A stretch of 64,000 nucleotides of DNA from the NCBI RefSeq assembly GCF_041296385.1, contig NC_091014.1, positions 64,116,578 through 64,180,577 of the forward strand. Reading direction: 5' to 3'. Under the pieces are notes generated by a model, which saw only the letters and a list, made by a program, of their open reading frames with translations, searched no databases and had not been told where the DNA came from. Both the position numbers and the translations under genes were made by a program. The stretch's first letter is position 1. Each line of letters opens with the position of its first letter. This stretch comes from Aphelocoma coerulescens (taxonomy: Eukaryota > Chordata > Aves > Passeriformes > Corvidae). Below, piece by piece: positions 1 through 12,205 of this stretch.

Positions 1-272
1 ATCAGCAATGTCTGTCAGTTTCTGACAGGAGGATGTGGTGCTACTGTCTGGGCTAGTTCAGAGGACATTAAAAAGCCAGGAATGGTTCAGAAAGGAACTA
101 CCATGATCCTGAAAACCTGCTGTGAGACCAGAGGTGGCTGTCACCATAGGCAAAACAGGAAGGTACCACCTGAGAGGGCTGACAGCCCAGGCTCACAGAG
201 AAGCCTGTGGGAATGCAAAGCACGCAAATCACCTCCCTAGTCTGGAGTCAGAATCTAACCCACGACACACAT

Positions 273-312
273 ATTTCAGTCAGGATTTTTGTCAGAAAAT
301 CCTGACTGAAAT
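273..312. repeat. Perfect 17-bp inverted repeat (hairpin)
   Basis: ATTTCAGTCAGGATTTT at 273-289 and its exact reverse complement at 296-312, separated by TGTCAG. The right arm ends at the first base of a minus-strand CR1 end. Confidence 0.95.
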
Positions 313-572
313 CATAGAATCACAGAATATCCTGGGTTGGAAAGGACCTACAAATATCATCAAGTCCTCCTCACCCTGCACAGGCACCCCAACAATCCCA
401 TCCTGTGCCTGAGAGTTTTGTCCAAATGCTCCTGGAGCTCTGTCAGTCTTGGGGCTGTGACCATTCCCTGGGGAGCCTGTTCAGTGCCTGACCACCCTCT
501 GGGGGAAAGAACCTTTCCCTGATATCCAATCTAACTCTCCCCTGGCACAGCTCCGTGCCTTTCTCCATGTTC
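313..572 (-). mobile_element. CR1 LINE 3' end
   Basis: Reads as the reverse complement of the avian CR1 3' end: it starts with catagaatcacagaatatcc and continues with gggttggaaaggacc, then ccattccctggggagcc and a decayed upstream part. 5'-truncated. It abuts a perfect 17-bp hairpin (273-312). Confidence 0.85.
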
Positions 573-1787
573 CCATATTGCTCCTGCACAGCTCTGTAAT
601 CACTGTCAGCAGGAACAGGATTATCTCTGTACAGTACTGGGTTAAATTGTTAGACACAGGTACACATTGCAGTGAATTAACTTTGCCAATGAATGGGATT
701 TATCATGATTCCATGATACTCTTCTGTTTAAATTTCAAGCTCCTGGAGGTATGTGGTGACATAAGCAACTCACTCGTACTCTTTTAGTGAATCATCTGTG
801 CTTGCTGTTGATGAGAAGGCTTAGAAATGTAACAGGAGATGAATGAAAACTGAAAAATGTGAACAGAACTTGAACTACTTCCTAAATCTCATTTTTCAGC
901 CACTCCCGTAAATACTTGCAGCCTGAACTTTTGGCACTGGTAATTTTTCATGTGCTTTAAAGTGCAGGGTGCAGATCACGGTTTGACAAAATTAGTGGGA
1001 ATTTACTATCACAAATATGCAAAATTTAAGACTTGCAATTTTGTAAGTGGTTTATAATTTTCAAAAATTAATTTAAAAAACTTTTTTAGAAGTCGCATGA
1101 TTCTACTGAGCTGTTCCCATTTTTTACTAATGTTTTCAGCCACATGATGCCTGATAAAATTATTATAAAAGAATTTGAAGGGAAAACATAAATTGAAAAT
1201 TAGGATGATTGCAGAATTTTTTCATCTTTATTATTATTTCAATTCAGCTAGTAATTCTGCATACTATTTTCAAAAGCTAATCTTGAATTAATTGAAAGGA
1301 ACCCCACTGTCAGAAGAATTCAGTTTCAGCTGTGAATATCCAGCACACAGAAAACCAAGTCCCTCTGAGGTATCACATTATGAACAGCTGGAAGCAAGGC
1401 ACAGAACTTGACCAGGCAGTTGAAAAATTCTGGCCCATAATGAATTGTTGTTGTTATACTTTTAAAGTGCAGAGGATTGAATATATTGATCCTATATTGC
1501 TTTTTCTACATACGTAGCTCCTTCCAATTCAAGCCAGGTTTAACCCTAAAAGGACACCACATATCTGGAGACACCTTTGTAACTTCAGCTCTCAGGCAGA
1601 AAATGCCTGTGGTGGTAGATGCCTTCTCCTGGACATATTTCCATCAATATTTTTGAAGTACTCAAGGGACGGGGATGGTGAGTGTGACAGACAACCCCAA
1701 AGGAAGGTGGCAATTGTCTCTCCTCACAGCAGGGTTCAGATGTGGATGGTGAATTACAGGGCTGCACACTGACCCTGAGGATAAAAC
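573..1787. other. Intergenic, nothing recognised
   Basis: AT-rich single-copy sequence with no open frame above about 70 codons and no repeat I recognise. Confidence 0.7.
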
Positions 1788-2035
1788 AAATCACAGGACC
1801 ATTAAAGCTGGAAAAGACCTCCAAGATCAGCAGCTCCAACCTTTGGCCTCTTTCACCACCTTGACACTCAGCCCAGAGAACTGAGTACCACGTCCAGCCA
1901 TTTCCTGAACACCTCCAGGGGTGGGGACTCCACCCCTCATGAGAAAATCCTGCCTGTCTGCCCACTGAACCAGCATGTGGGGATGGAGCTGGATGTTCCT
2001 GTCTCCAGTCACTTCCCAGCCCTCCGTGTGCCTGC
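1788..2035 (-). mobile_element. CR1 LINE fragment
   Basis: Antisense CR1 tail: aatcacaggaccattaaagc, then aagacctccaagatcagcagctccaacc as in other CR1 ends, followed by an aacacctccagggatgg-like block (gaacacctccaggggtgggg). Degenerate and truncated. Confidence 0.7.
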
Positions 2036-3397
2036 ACTCAGCCACAATGACATTGCTTTCCCCATAAAACCTGTGGCTTATAGCTGGCTGGGAAGATCTA
2101 CTTCCCCCTTTAAAAATAATACATAATACTGACAAAATGAACATTTCTCCTTTTTATTTAAGAAAGTAATTTCTACTGTTCTCATTTTCATTTTTAAAAA
2201 AATAAGGTTCACTCAAAGAAATATCCCCTTCAGATTGAAAGGAAAAACCCATAAGCTTTTTAGATACAAATGCAAATACAAATTTAGATACAAATGTACA
2301 AGCCAAGCTTGTACAGAATTAATAAGCTCTGTCAAATATATGCTGGCAAAAAAAAAAAAAAAAGAAAGAAATCCACTATTTCCTCGATAAGCACTTGTAC
2401 AAAAAATTTCATGCCTATTTCTTTCCATTTCTATTCAGTTGACTTGTAAAGGTCTAAAAGGCTCACAGCAGCTTCTGTGAATGAGGAGAAAGAGCAGTGC
2501 ATCCATTTTACAGATGTGCAGCAAGATTAATCAGATTTACTCAAGGACACACAAGAAGTCTGTGCAACAGCTGGGAAGAAAACCCTGAGTCCTCGTCATA
2601 TGCTCTAGCCACAGAATTATCCTTACTCTTGGAAAAGCAGAGGGGTGCTTTTGTGGAAAACAATGAGTTGTAAAGCCTGAAGAAAATAAACTCTCCCACG
2701 CTTTTTCTTAAGCAGGGCTGGAGAAAGATTTTGTCGTGGAGGGGCTGCTTGTAGGGACGTTTAAATGCGGGTTTTGGTCCTATTTGTAGCCTGGTTTGCT
2801 TTAGCAAATAAATATGTACATGTGTTTAGGTGGGTTAGGATAAACCTCCACCAGTGAAAGAGTCCTTCACAAAACCAGTGGAGCAGAGGAGAGCCCACCT
2901 CCCCCCGCCCGCTCGCATGCGACTCCACGCCTGTGCCACCCCACTGATGTCAGAAATGCTAAATTCTTTCATCGTTGTTTGAAACAAGACCTCCATTATA
3001 AGCCCAATTTTGACTCCCTCTCTAGAGGAAAAATAATCAGCCTGAACTTTCACAGGCATGATATTAACTCAGGGTAGAATGTCCTTTTAGGAAACTTGAG
3101 GCTGACTGAACAAAGTGTTCAGAGATTCAGGGTGAGGGAAGCAGGGGGTGGGGGGTGACAAGGAAATACACAAAATTGAGCTGGTTTTATAATTTCCTAG
3201 TTTACTGTTTAGTAAGAATAACCATTTACTGAGGAACAGCCAGGGGGACTAGGCAAGTTTTCTTTTCCTCATGATATCATGAGATGCACACGCTGTCCAA
3301 GCAACCCCTGGAGCAGCAACACGAGGTGGAAAGTGGCTCTGGAGAAGCTGGAACAGCCTGCATGAATTTTGAAACTTTAACACTGTTTTGACTGAAC
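2036..3397. other. Intergenic, nothing recognised apart from an A tract
   Basis: Single-copy DNA with an A16 tract near 2348-2363; short open frames only. Confidence 0.7.
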
Positions 3398-3690
3398 AAT
3401 TCAGGTGGTGAAGCACCTCTGGAAGTCCATAGTCCAACCCCTTGTTCACAGCAGGGCTAATTCCAAAGCTAGATGAGATCCCACAAGGCCTTATCCAGTC
3501 AAGCTTGGACGTTTTCCAAGTGTGGGTATCCCTCATCTTCCCTAGGCTCCTGCTTCTGTCCTGCACCACTCACACAGGGGAGAATTTTTCCCAATCAAAA
3601 GTCAGAATTTTTCTTGTTGCAACATGTGCCCCTTGCCTCTGGTCCCTTCTCCATGCACCTCTGAGGAGAATCCAGTTCTGCCTTTTCTAA
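3398..3690 (-). mobile_element. Old CR1 LINE fragment
   Basis: Degenerate antisense CR1: a tcaggtggtgaagcacctctggaagtcc-type start, gtccaaccccttgttcacagcagggc, a decayed central block, and ttgttgcaacatgtgcccct-like sequence. More diverged than the neighbours, so likely an older subfamily. Confidence 0.6.
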
Positions 3691-3779
3691 ATTTCCCCTT
3701 TAGCCAGTAGAAGTCTGCACTGACCCACCTGAGTCTTGCCCAGGTAGAACAAACCCAGTGCCTTCAGCCTCCCTTCACA

Positions 3780-3868
3780 CAGAATCACAGACAGGTTGAG
3801 GTTGGAAGGGACCACAGGAGTCATCGGGTCCCACAACCCTGCTCAAGCAGGGACATTCCAGAGCACAT
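3780..3868 (-). mobile_element. CR1 LINE 3' tail fragment
   Basis: Starts cagaatcacagacaggttga and continues ggttggaagggaccacaggagtcatc, the antisense CR1 3' tail, then breaks off abruptly into a + strand CR1. The tail can pair with the tail of that copy at about 4515-4555. Confidence 0.75.
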
Positions 3869-4556
3869 AGCACAGGACTGAAGGGAAGCAGCTCTGATGA
3901 GAAGGACCTGGAGGTCCTGGGGGACAACAGGCTGTCCATGAGCCAGCAGTGACCTGAGGGACAAGAAGGCCAGGGGTGTCCTGGGGAGCACTGGGAAGAG
4001 CAGTGCCAGCAGGTCAGGGAGTGATCCTGCCCCTCTGCCCAGCCCTGGGAGGCACATCTGGAGTGCTGTGTTCAGTCCTGGCCTCAGCACAGGAGGAACA
4101 GGGAGCTCCTGGAGAGGGGCCAGCAGAGGTTGTGGAGATGATTTAGGGCCTGGAGCATCCCTGACAGGGAAAGGCTGAGGGAGCTGGGGCTGTTCAGCCT
4201 GGAGAGGAGCCCCAGCTGAGAGGGGCCCTCAGCCCTGTGTGTCCCTGTGTGCAGGGAGGGCTCTGAGCAGGGCCCAGGCTCTGCTCCGGGGGGCCCAGCA
4301 ATGGCACCAGAGGAACGGGCAGGGACTGATCCCAGGGAGTTCCACCTGGACAGGAGGAAAAACTTCTGTCCTGCGCAGTGACCGAGTCCTGAACAGAATG
4401 TCCAGAGAGTGTGTGGAGTCTCCCTCACTGGGGATATTCCAGAACCATCTGGACACAATCCTGTGCCCTGTGCTCTGGGATGGCCCTGCTGGAGCAGGGA
4501 GGTGAGACCATACCTCCCTGTGGTCCCTTCCAACCTGACCCATCCTGTGATCCCTG
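3869..4556 (+). mobile_element. CR1 LINE 3' portion including the end of ORF2
   Basis: Sense copy. The first part translates to a decayed reverse-transcriptase C-terminus (DEKDLEVLGDNRLSMSQQ), then the CR1 3' UTR (gctgagggagctggggctgttc, agttccacctggacaggagg) down to the tail ggtcccttccaacctgaccc. About 690 bp, one of the longer copies here. Stops and indels show it is inactive. Confidence 0.85.
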
Positions 4557-4936
4557 TTTTCTTTCCGGGCCTCTCCACGGCCACCAGAGATTCCCAGCTC
4601 TAGAGGCAGACACTGGTGTTTTGAGTATGTGAGGTATCTGAAGTACTCATGGAAGAATTTTTCCAGGTGGTGGGCACAGTTTCCAGCTTGTCCAGTTCCG
4701 TCATGGTCCACTGAAGACCTCAGCTTTTCCCAGCATCTGCACATAAAGTGCAGTGAACAGCCAGGACAGCACAGCTGAAGTGGGCATTTGCCCAGCTCTG
4801 AGAACTGGCTGCTCCACACCAGAGGAGAGGACTAGGGGATTTGGGGGGTGAAATTATGTCTGACGACAGGCCAGTGATACCACATTTATCTACATGATCC
4901 AGCCTGGAGGTGGTTCTGGGGAATACAGGTGGCCAC

Positions 4937-5215
4937 ATTCACAGAATTATAGAATCACAGAATATGCTGAGTTGGAAGGATTGTCAAACCCAACTCCTGG
5001 CCCTGCACAGACACCCCAACAGTCCCACCCTGTGCATCCCTGAGAGCACTGTCCAAACACTCCTGGAGCTCTGGCAGCCTTGGGGCTGTGACCATTCCCT
5101 GGGGAGCCTATTCAGTGCCCCACCACCCTCTGGGGGAAGGACCTTTTCCTGATATCCACCCTAACCCTCCTCTGAGGCAGCTTGCTCATGTTGTTCAGTT
5201 CCTCCTCACAGCAGC
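4937..5215 (-). mobile_element. CR1 LINE 3' end
   Basis: Antisense tail with ttatagaatcacagaatatg at the left edge, then the same block order as the copy at 313-572 (caccctgtgcatccctgaga, ccattccctggggagcc). The two are likely the same subfamily. Confidence 0.85.
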
Positions 5216-8074
5216 AGGGTGAAGGGAAAGGGAGGCATGATCAAGATGTCCATGGATGACGGTCAAGCCTTCCTGACAGAATGACGTTATGGGGTCATTC
5301 ATAGCTGAAATAATGATTGACTTCAGGGGAGCTGCCTGGTCCTGGGTCTTAGAAGACAAAGAACTTAATGTCTTTTTTTGTGGCCCTTTTTTCCTTCTAT
5401 AATACAGGCTGTAGGCTCTGACTGTAGCTGAAGACTCTGGCTTTGATGTCTTCTTTGATGTCTTCTAGAATCCTCTCCTTTTCTTAAATAATTCAAGCAA
5501 ATGCTATTAACACGAGTTTTTGCAAGGAAATTGAAACCTAAATATGTCTGGTATGTGGTAGAGGTAATCAGAGGTATACTGAAGCAGCATATGACAAATT
5601 TTTGTCTTCGATGCTTCTTTGCCTGAGTCTCCAGCACTTTTGCTGCCTAATCTGTCCTCCACAGGACCTCTGCCAAATATCTGGGTGCCATCTTTGAAAA
5701 AAAACCCAAACCACAAACTTGTCAGTGGAATATTTTCCCATTTTTTTCAAAAATAAGATACCTCCTCACCCTAAAAGGCACAGCAGCCAAGTTCCAAGCC
5801 CAGTGGCAAACTGAAGACCTGATGTGCTGAGGGAGATGATAGAGAATTCAGAGCTTCCTGCAGCTGAAAATAGGGAATTTCCAGACCACCAGCAGAGCAT
5901 GTGTAATTTTCTGCCATCTCCAGAATACCCACTGACACCAGGCTTCTAAAAGCATGATTTAATTCAGGTAGAAAATCTATTTTGCTCTTACTTTCTGACA
6001 GACAACACTGGTAGTATTTTTGTCCTCCTGAGGTTTATCCAGTAATTCTCCTTGATAATTAAAGAAACTTGGCTCTCCAAGGAATAGGTCCTCTAAAAGC
6101 TCTGCTGTTTCATGAGCTTTTTAAAAACTCTTTTTGAAACGTTTTCTTTAATAAACAGAAACCTTGCTGACATGACCTTAAAGACTCAGTAGCACTTGTA
6201 CAGGGCAAATCCATACATCAGCTGCATGCCTTCAGCATCCGTGAGTAATGAGGCATCTCCAGCCCCACAATAAGAGTTTGATGCCAGACACCACTGTCAT
6301 GTATTTTCTCCCTCTCAAATATATGCATCTGTGTGTGAGAAAACCCCACCTTCAAATATGGTATGTCTTTTTAGAGACATTTTCACATGAGAGAGGGAGG
6401 CTGAGGTAATCTTATTATCACCAAAACATTGTAAAAACAGCAGAGCATTGGAGAACTTTAATCCTTTTCTAAATTATGGACTGAGAACATTACAATCATG
6501 CTGGGCACAAAGGCAGAGCTGTAACTTGACAGGCTTGTATAATTTACAGCCTCCATAGTAAAAGAGGTGTTTTTATTAAATGACTGCCTGAATTTCTACA
6601 GCCACTTCAGACTCTGATGATATTGGGGAGGCTTGTATTCTGCTGCCTTCATTCAAATCCCTCCCTTTCACCACAAGAATATGGCTGGGATTCCAGTTCA
6701 AACCCCATATCCAGTTATTTATCTATTACTGCTTGTCAGTTCAGGGCTGAGGCTATTTGTGCTGGTACCTCACTTCACACACCTTAAATAGCTTTTGTTT
6801 CTCATTTTATAAAGCTTTCCATTATCAAATAAGCATAAAACATTAACTAAACAATAGCCAAAAATCCATTTATCACTAGGAAATTCCCCTTGCACAGAAG
6901 GCCTGTGTTTTATGTTCATGTATTCCAATTTCTGTTTAAACTAAACTGAAATCTGACAAAGAACTGATGCTTTTTTGCTGACTGCAAAAAAGTACCTAAC
7001 ATTATTTTTCCCTTCTGTATTGTACAGAAAAGAAGGGCATTTGTACAGTGAAATACTTTTATCAGACTCCACTAAGGAATATTTTTGCACTGATAAAATA
7101 AGAGAAGGCAAATAGGGAAAGCAACTTCAATCTCAACATTATGGTGCAGACTCTAGAAGGATGTTTACACTGCTGGAATGAAAACAATTCATAACCAAGC
7201 TTTTAACTTAAAATAAGTAACATAAATATTTATCAGACTAGTGTTTTAAGGCCTATATTACTAAACTATTTCTGTATTATATTGGGAGTGACAGCTATTG
7301 TAAAAATCAAAATGCTTTCATAGCAGAAAATGAACTGAAATCCATTTAGCCAGCATGGAATTTTGCATTAGCATCCATTTACTGGGCTTAGAAAACTCAG
7401 GTCAGAATTTCAGACAGATAGACCTTATCCTGGGAGTGTGTTTTGTCTTAGCTTGACCTCTTCTGTGGATCCCACTGATATTTAGTAGAGTGTCTACATC
7501 CTTCCCTCTTTTAAGGCAGGTCCTTGAAGATGAATTCTGGATATCAGTCGACAGTACATAAGCAGTTGCTGAGCCTGGGAATGCCACCACTGACTCCAGT
7601 GCAAGCAGATACACAATTAAATTTCCCTAACTGCTCTTTCCTGGGGGAGAGGCACAGTTCTCAAACCCTTGCAATGCCAAGGCTTTGTGGTCACACTTGG
7701 ATATCCATTCTCACTCTCAGGAAGCAGCACATGGCTTTTCTTTAGCACCTTTGACTGACATCCCTCCACAGTCTTTAAAGTTAATTTTTTAATCTGCCTG
7801 CCAAACACTGTTGAGGGAACTTGAGGTGGAGCAGAATAGCTCCAGCCCAAATCCACAGTGGAAATGCATCTTCAGGCCATCAATTCACACTTACTCCTCC
7901 CCTCCCACAGCTACCAACAAAGCCAGTGGTGCTCCATGACTTGCTTGGAAGCATCAATTAATTCCCTTCCCATCTTCCCAGCTCTCCCAAGACAGCCCTA
8001 CCTGCTTTAGCTAGAGCCGCTGCTGCCATCTCCACATTCATGGCAGCTCCTGCCATGTCAACACTGAGGTCCAA
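5216..8074. other. Intergenic, AT-rich single-copy DNA
   Basis: No gene or mobile element recognised. Contains a 12-bp tandem pair (tttgatgtcttc at 5442-5465) and a 9-bp hairpin (6970-6992). Conservation cannot be judged from one sequence. Confidence 0.7.
6970..6992. repeat. 9-bp inverted repeat
   Basis: CTTTTTTGC, loop TGACT, GCAAAAAAG. Modest and partly low-complexity. Confidence 0.8.
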
Positions 8075-8520
8075 AGAATCACAGAATCATTAAGATTGGA
8101 AAAAATCAAAAAGGTCATTGAGTCCAAACATTAAGCCAGCCACCACCATGTTAACCACTAAACCATGTCTCCAAGTGCCACATTCACACAGTTTTGAACA
8201 CTTCCAGGGACAGTGATCCCACCACTTCCCCAGGCAGCCTGTTCCAGTGCCTGACAACCCTTTCAGTAAAGAAATTTTTCCTAGTATCCAGTCCAAACCT
8301 CCCCTGGTGCAACTTAGGGTCATTTATTCTTGTCCTGTCACTGGTTGCCTGGGAGCAGAGCCTGACCCCCACCTGGCTGCCCCTCCTGTCAGGGAGTTGT
8401 GGAGAGTGAGAAGGTTCCCCTTGAGCCTCCTTTTCTCCAGGCTGAGCCTCCCCAGCTGCCTCAGCTTCCTCTCATAAGATTTGTGCTCCAGACCCTTCAC
8501 CAGCTCCTTTGCCCATCTGA
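8075..8520 (-). mobile_element. CR1 LINE 3' end
   Basis: Antisense copy starting agaatcacagaatcattaag; contains accatgttaaccactaaacc, gaacacttccagggacagtg, and ttcttgtcctgtcactggttgcctgggagc. About 445 bp, closely similar in block order to the longer copy at 41911-42865. Confidence 0.88.
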
Positions 8521-10196
8521 GAAACATTTACAGCCACATCAGCCTTAATTCTGCCCCATTTGATGTTCAAACCTTTATTAGGTTGGTTTTCTTCCTCCAG
8601 CTCTGCTACTTCTGCAGCAGGAGTAAATTGTACTCAGAAATGTAGTTTTGGAAACAGTGAAAATGAAGTTTTGAGGAAGAGACATGTAAGAAAAAAAAAA
8701 AAGGGAGGCTTTGCCAGAAAAGGCACAGATCAGAATGAAGAACACACCTCCAAAGAGGTCCAGATCAATGCTTCTGCAACTACAGCACCAGCAGCATCAG
8801 CAGGAAATCAGTGCTGTGAAACCCAAGGCTTACCAGTTAAAGAGAGGTGTAGTTATACCTATCCCAGTCAGCAAGATCTGTGTGCACTCAGCCCCATCAA
8901 TAACATGAGGGTGGTGTTGCTTAGTTACGCCATGGATAATGGCTGGAAGTGGAAGGAAATCCAATTTCAGTTTTAAATCAGCTGTTAAACCATAAAAACT
9001 CAGCATCCAGGACAATTACCTTTTTTAATTTACTATGTATTTCTGTATAGATGTAGTCCACCAAAAAAAAAAAAATCCATATATAGATGGATATATAAAT
9101 TTAAACCCAGAAGGGTTGAATTTCACACAGCATCTGATTTCAAAGATTTTCTGTAAGAGCCTTAAGAGAAGAAGGAAAAAACCCTCAAAAAAATCCAAAC
9201 TGCAAAACAAATGTCAAAGGGCATTAAAACTAAGCTTACATGAAATCTCACACCAATTGACCACCTAGATTAACCAAGGAATTTATGTTCTGTTTTCATG
9301 ACATCACTATAGCTTTGGAGTAATTTCAAGGTGCTGCTTTCATGTACTTGAGCAGAGGGAGCTGGATTTGCCCACAGAAAGCCACATTCCTGATTGCTTT
9401 TCCAGGTGGCAACTCAGATATTGTGTCTGGCTTTTAACCGTGTTCCAACTTTCTGCAGATTTTTAGGACTCTTTCTATATTTGAGAGCTCTGACGTTGAC
9501 AAAAGTTGACAATTTTGGTTCTTTTGCTGTTATTGTCCCACCTGAGCATTTCACGGTGGTTAATGAAGTACAAAAAAAAAAAAAAAAGAAATATGGAGAC
9601 ATATAAAAATTAGGTTGGAAATTCTTCAAAACACATTTTTCAGACAAAGGACTAAGAGCCTGAGGGAAGTTTGGACTCTGCCAACCTTTCAGAAGTCTGG
9701 TTAGGCATCCAAGGCCATTAGTAAAAAAATCATCCACTATCCATATGATTTTGGGAAGGGGAGAAATCAACTGATTTTCTTGCCTTGTGTCTCACCCATG
9801 AAAAACAAGAATTGTAGTCTTCGTCACCCAAATTTCATCTTTTTAGTCCTCTTTATGCATATGTTACTCAGAATGAGGATTTTTCTCTCTATCTCTACTA
9901 GTTATGAAATTAGTAGTAATTACTAATAATGAGAAGATGGTTCTGTAATCTCCATGCCCTCCGTAGAAAGAATGGGTGAGAAATTAATCCACCCTGGAAA
10001 CAAGACTGTTATCAGTGCAAGGAAAGATGGCAAAGCTGTAGTGAACACTCTGGACCCATTTCTTACTGTTTGATATCCCAACAGCTGGGGTTTATGTGGA
10101 GATAAGCAATTTTTGAGTCAGCCACAACAAACTCCACTGCACACCTTAGTTCTTTCTGGGTGAAATGTTTGGTTATTCAAAGTGGACTCAACTGCA
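8521..10196. other. Intergenic, nothing recognised
   Basis: Contains A-rich runs at about 8690-8703, 9062-9073 and 9573-9587. A 138-codon open frame at 8560-8976 has low-complexity composition and no recognisable domain. Confidence 0.7.
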
Positions 10197-10510
10197 CAGA
10201 ATATCCTGAGCTGGAAGGGACCTATGAGGATCATCAAGTCCAACTAGACTTCACATAGGACAGCTTAAAAATTAACCCATGTATCAAAGAATGTTGTACA
10301 AGTGCTCCTTGCACACCATCAGGCTTGGTGCCCCTTCCTTGGGGAGCTTTCACTGCCAGATCACCTTCTCAGGGAAGAAAATTTCCCTGACATCCAGCCC
10401 AAAGCTCCCCTGATGCAGCTTTAAGCCATTCCCTTGCGCCCAGAGAGAAAAGATCAGCACAGCCCTCTCCTCCCCCCGTCATGAAGAGGGGAAAGGATCA
10501 GGCTCATCTG
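10197..10510 (-). mobile_element. CR1 LINE fragment
   Basis: Antisense: cagaatatcctgagctggaa, gggacctatgaggatcatcaagtccaac, then ccttccttggggagctttca and catccagcccaaagctcccc. Diverged. Confidence 0.8.
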
Positions 10511-11935
10511 AATTTGCAGCTGTCCAAAGACAGTTCAGATCTGTTATATGGAGGAAGATGTGCAATGCTCAGTTTATGTCTTAATACTGGATTTTACCAA
10601 TTTTTCTGACTCAGACTTGTAGCTGCCACCACACTGGTTTTTAACACGCTTCTTGAGTCAGCCTACACAAACACTGAGCAGGTTTGGATTGCTAGTCTTG
10701 TAGGTAACCTGACAGTGGGAAAAGCCATGTTTTAAAGAAAAAATGAGGGAAGAAACAGGCTGGTCTACCCTGCCCTGTAAGATCCTTGCACTTTCACCAT
10801 TCTTTCACTTCCCCCATCCCCACTGTTAAGGCGGTAGAAGTAAAAGCTGGGATAAAACATTCATAGAAAATATTTTCCAATCAGATTTGATGTCTCAGGC
10901 TGGCACGGACACTTTGATGCAACACATTTCATGACCAGTATCTCTAACCAGACAAAGGACATCCACATCTCCCTCCAAATCTTTCTGCTCCTTTCTGGAG
11001 CAGAAAGAAAAGTTAAGTCCATCACACCAAGGCCACTCCTGATCCCACTGCACCTGGGAGCTGTAACCACCCAGTGCTCCAGGCGAGGCAGGGTGGCAAA
11101 GGCTGAGTTCTTAATGACACCTACTGCACACAAAGAGCCATGGAAACTGCCCTGGGCCATCCAGCACACACACAGACCGTGCACAAGTGCCTGTTATCCC
11201 TGGGTGCTTGGAAAGGGCAGCAGGACACATGTCTCCTCACAGCTGTGGTGCAGTTTCAGTGCCACTCAGTCTGGCCGCAGAGGCATTTCCCTGGGTATAA
11301 AACACCAGGATGGATGCATGGATTTATTTTTATTTTTAATATTAGCAGTATGTTGCCTTCAGGAGCCACAGTGCAATAGATTAATGCAGGGCTGTGCAGC
11401 AAGGAGGGATGCAATGAACACCAGCCCCAAAAGACCCAAAAGGCAGGGGCAGTGCAGGCCTGGCCTGCCCAACCGCTCTGCCCCAACTTACCCTGGGATG
11501 TGGAGCCGCCATCTGCCCTTCCTCTCCTTTCAGCTACAAGCTCAAGGCAAACACCCATCAGCCAAATGCTTTGGGGTTTTCCACAGGGCACTGGGGCTGT
11601 TAAAGGGTTAGCTGGGTTTCTAAAAGGCTGTAATTTCACAGCTCACATGCAGAGGTGCTTCATTAACCTGTCTCAGGAAAGCCCTCAGGACCAGCACAGC
11701 TTGGAGGCAGGGAAAGGCCTCTGCTGCACCGGGCCTGCCTGCCAAGGTCTGTGTGCTACAAGCTCTGGAGCTCAGATGACCTCCCAAGGAACTCATCTGG
11801 GGGACACAGGACACAAATGACCTAAACTGCTGCCAAAGTAGTCCATCTGAAACAACTGAACAGCTTCCTGCTGGGTCAGGCCTTGGGGCTGGCTCCCTTC
11901 CTGACACAGGAATTTCACCACTGGCACAAGGGAAG
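10511..11935. other. Intergenic, one hairpin, no gene recognised
   Basis: Holds the 12-bp hairpin at 10980-11008 and a fairly GC-rich stretch with chance open frames on both strands. Confidence 0.65.
10980..11008. repeat. Perfect 12-bp inverted repeat (hairpin)
   Basis: TCTTTCTGCTCC, loop TTTCT, GGAGCAGAAAGA, in upstream intergenic DNA. Confidence 0.93.
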
Positions 11936-12205
11936 AATGAGAGGGGATCACATCAATACACACAAGTGTCTCGAAAGTGGGCGTCGAGATGGTGCCAGGC
12001 TCTTTTCAGCGGTGCCCAGTGACAGGACAAGGAGCAATGGCCATAAACTAAACACAGGAAGTTCCACCTCAGCGTGAGGAAGAATTTCTATATGCTGAGG
12101 ATGGCAGAGACCTGGAACAGCTGCCCAAGGAGGGCTTGGAGTCTCCCTCTCTGGGGTCATTCTTGTGTCACCTGCTTCAGGTGCTCTGCAGGTAGAGCAT
12201 AATGT
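11936..12205 (+). mobile_element. CR1 LINE fragment
   Basis: Sense CR1 without its terminal tail: tgccaggctcttttcagcgg, cagtgacaggacaaggagca, ggaagttccacctcagcgtg, gagacctggaacagctgccc. Similar to the copy at 36728-37119. Confidence 0.85.

Noticed and set aside
5442..5465. 12-bp tandem pair tttgatgtcttc
   Set aside because: Too short and isolated to carry information beyond simple slippage.
8560..8976. 138-codon open frame
   Set aside because: Ser/Ala/Lys-rich low-complexity peptide with no family resemblance and no supporting gene structure.
10931..11611. 226-codon open frame on the + strand
   Set aside because: No recognisable domain, no splice or promoter context, and overlapping open frames in other phases and on the other strand; it is chance in moderately GC-rich DNA.
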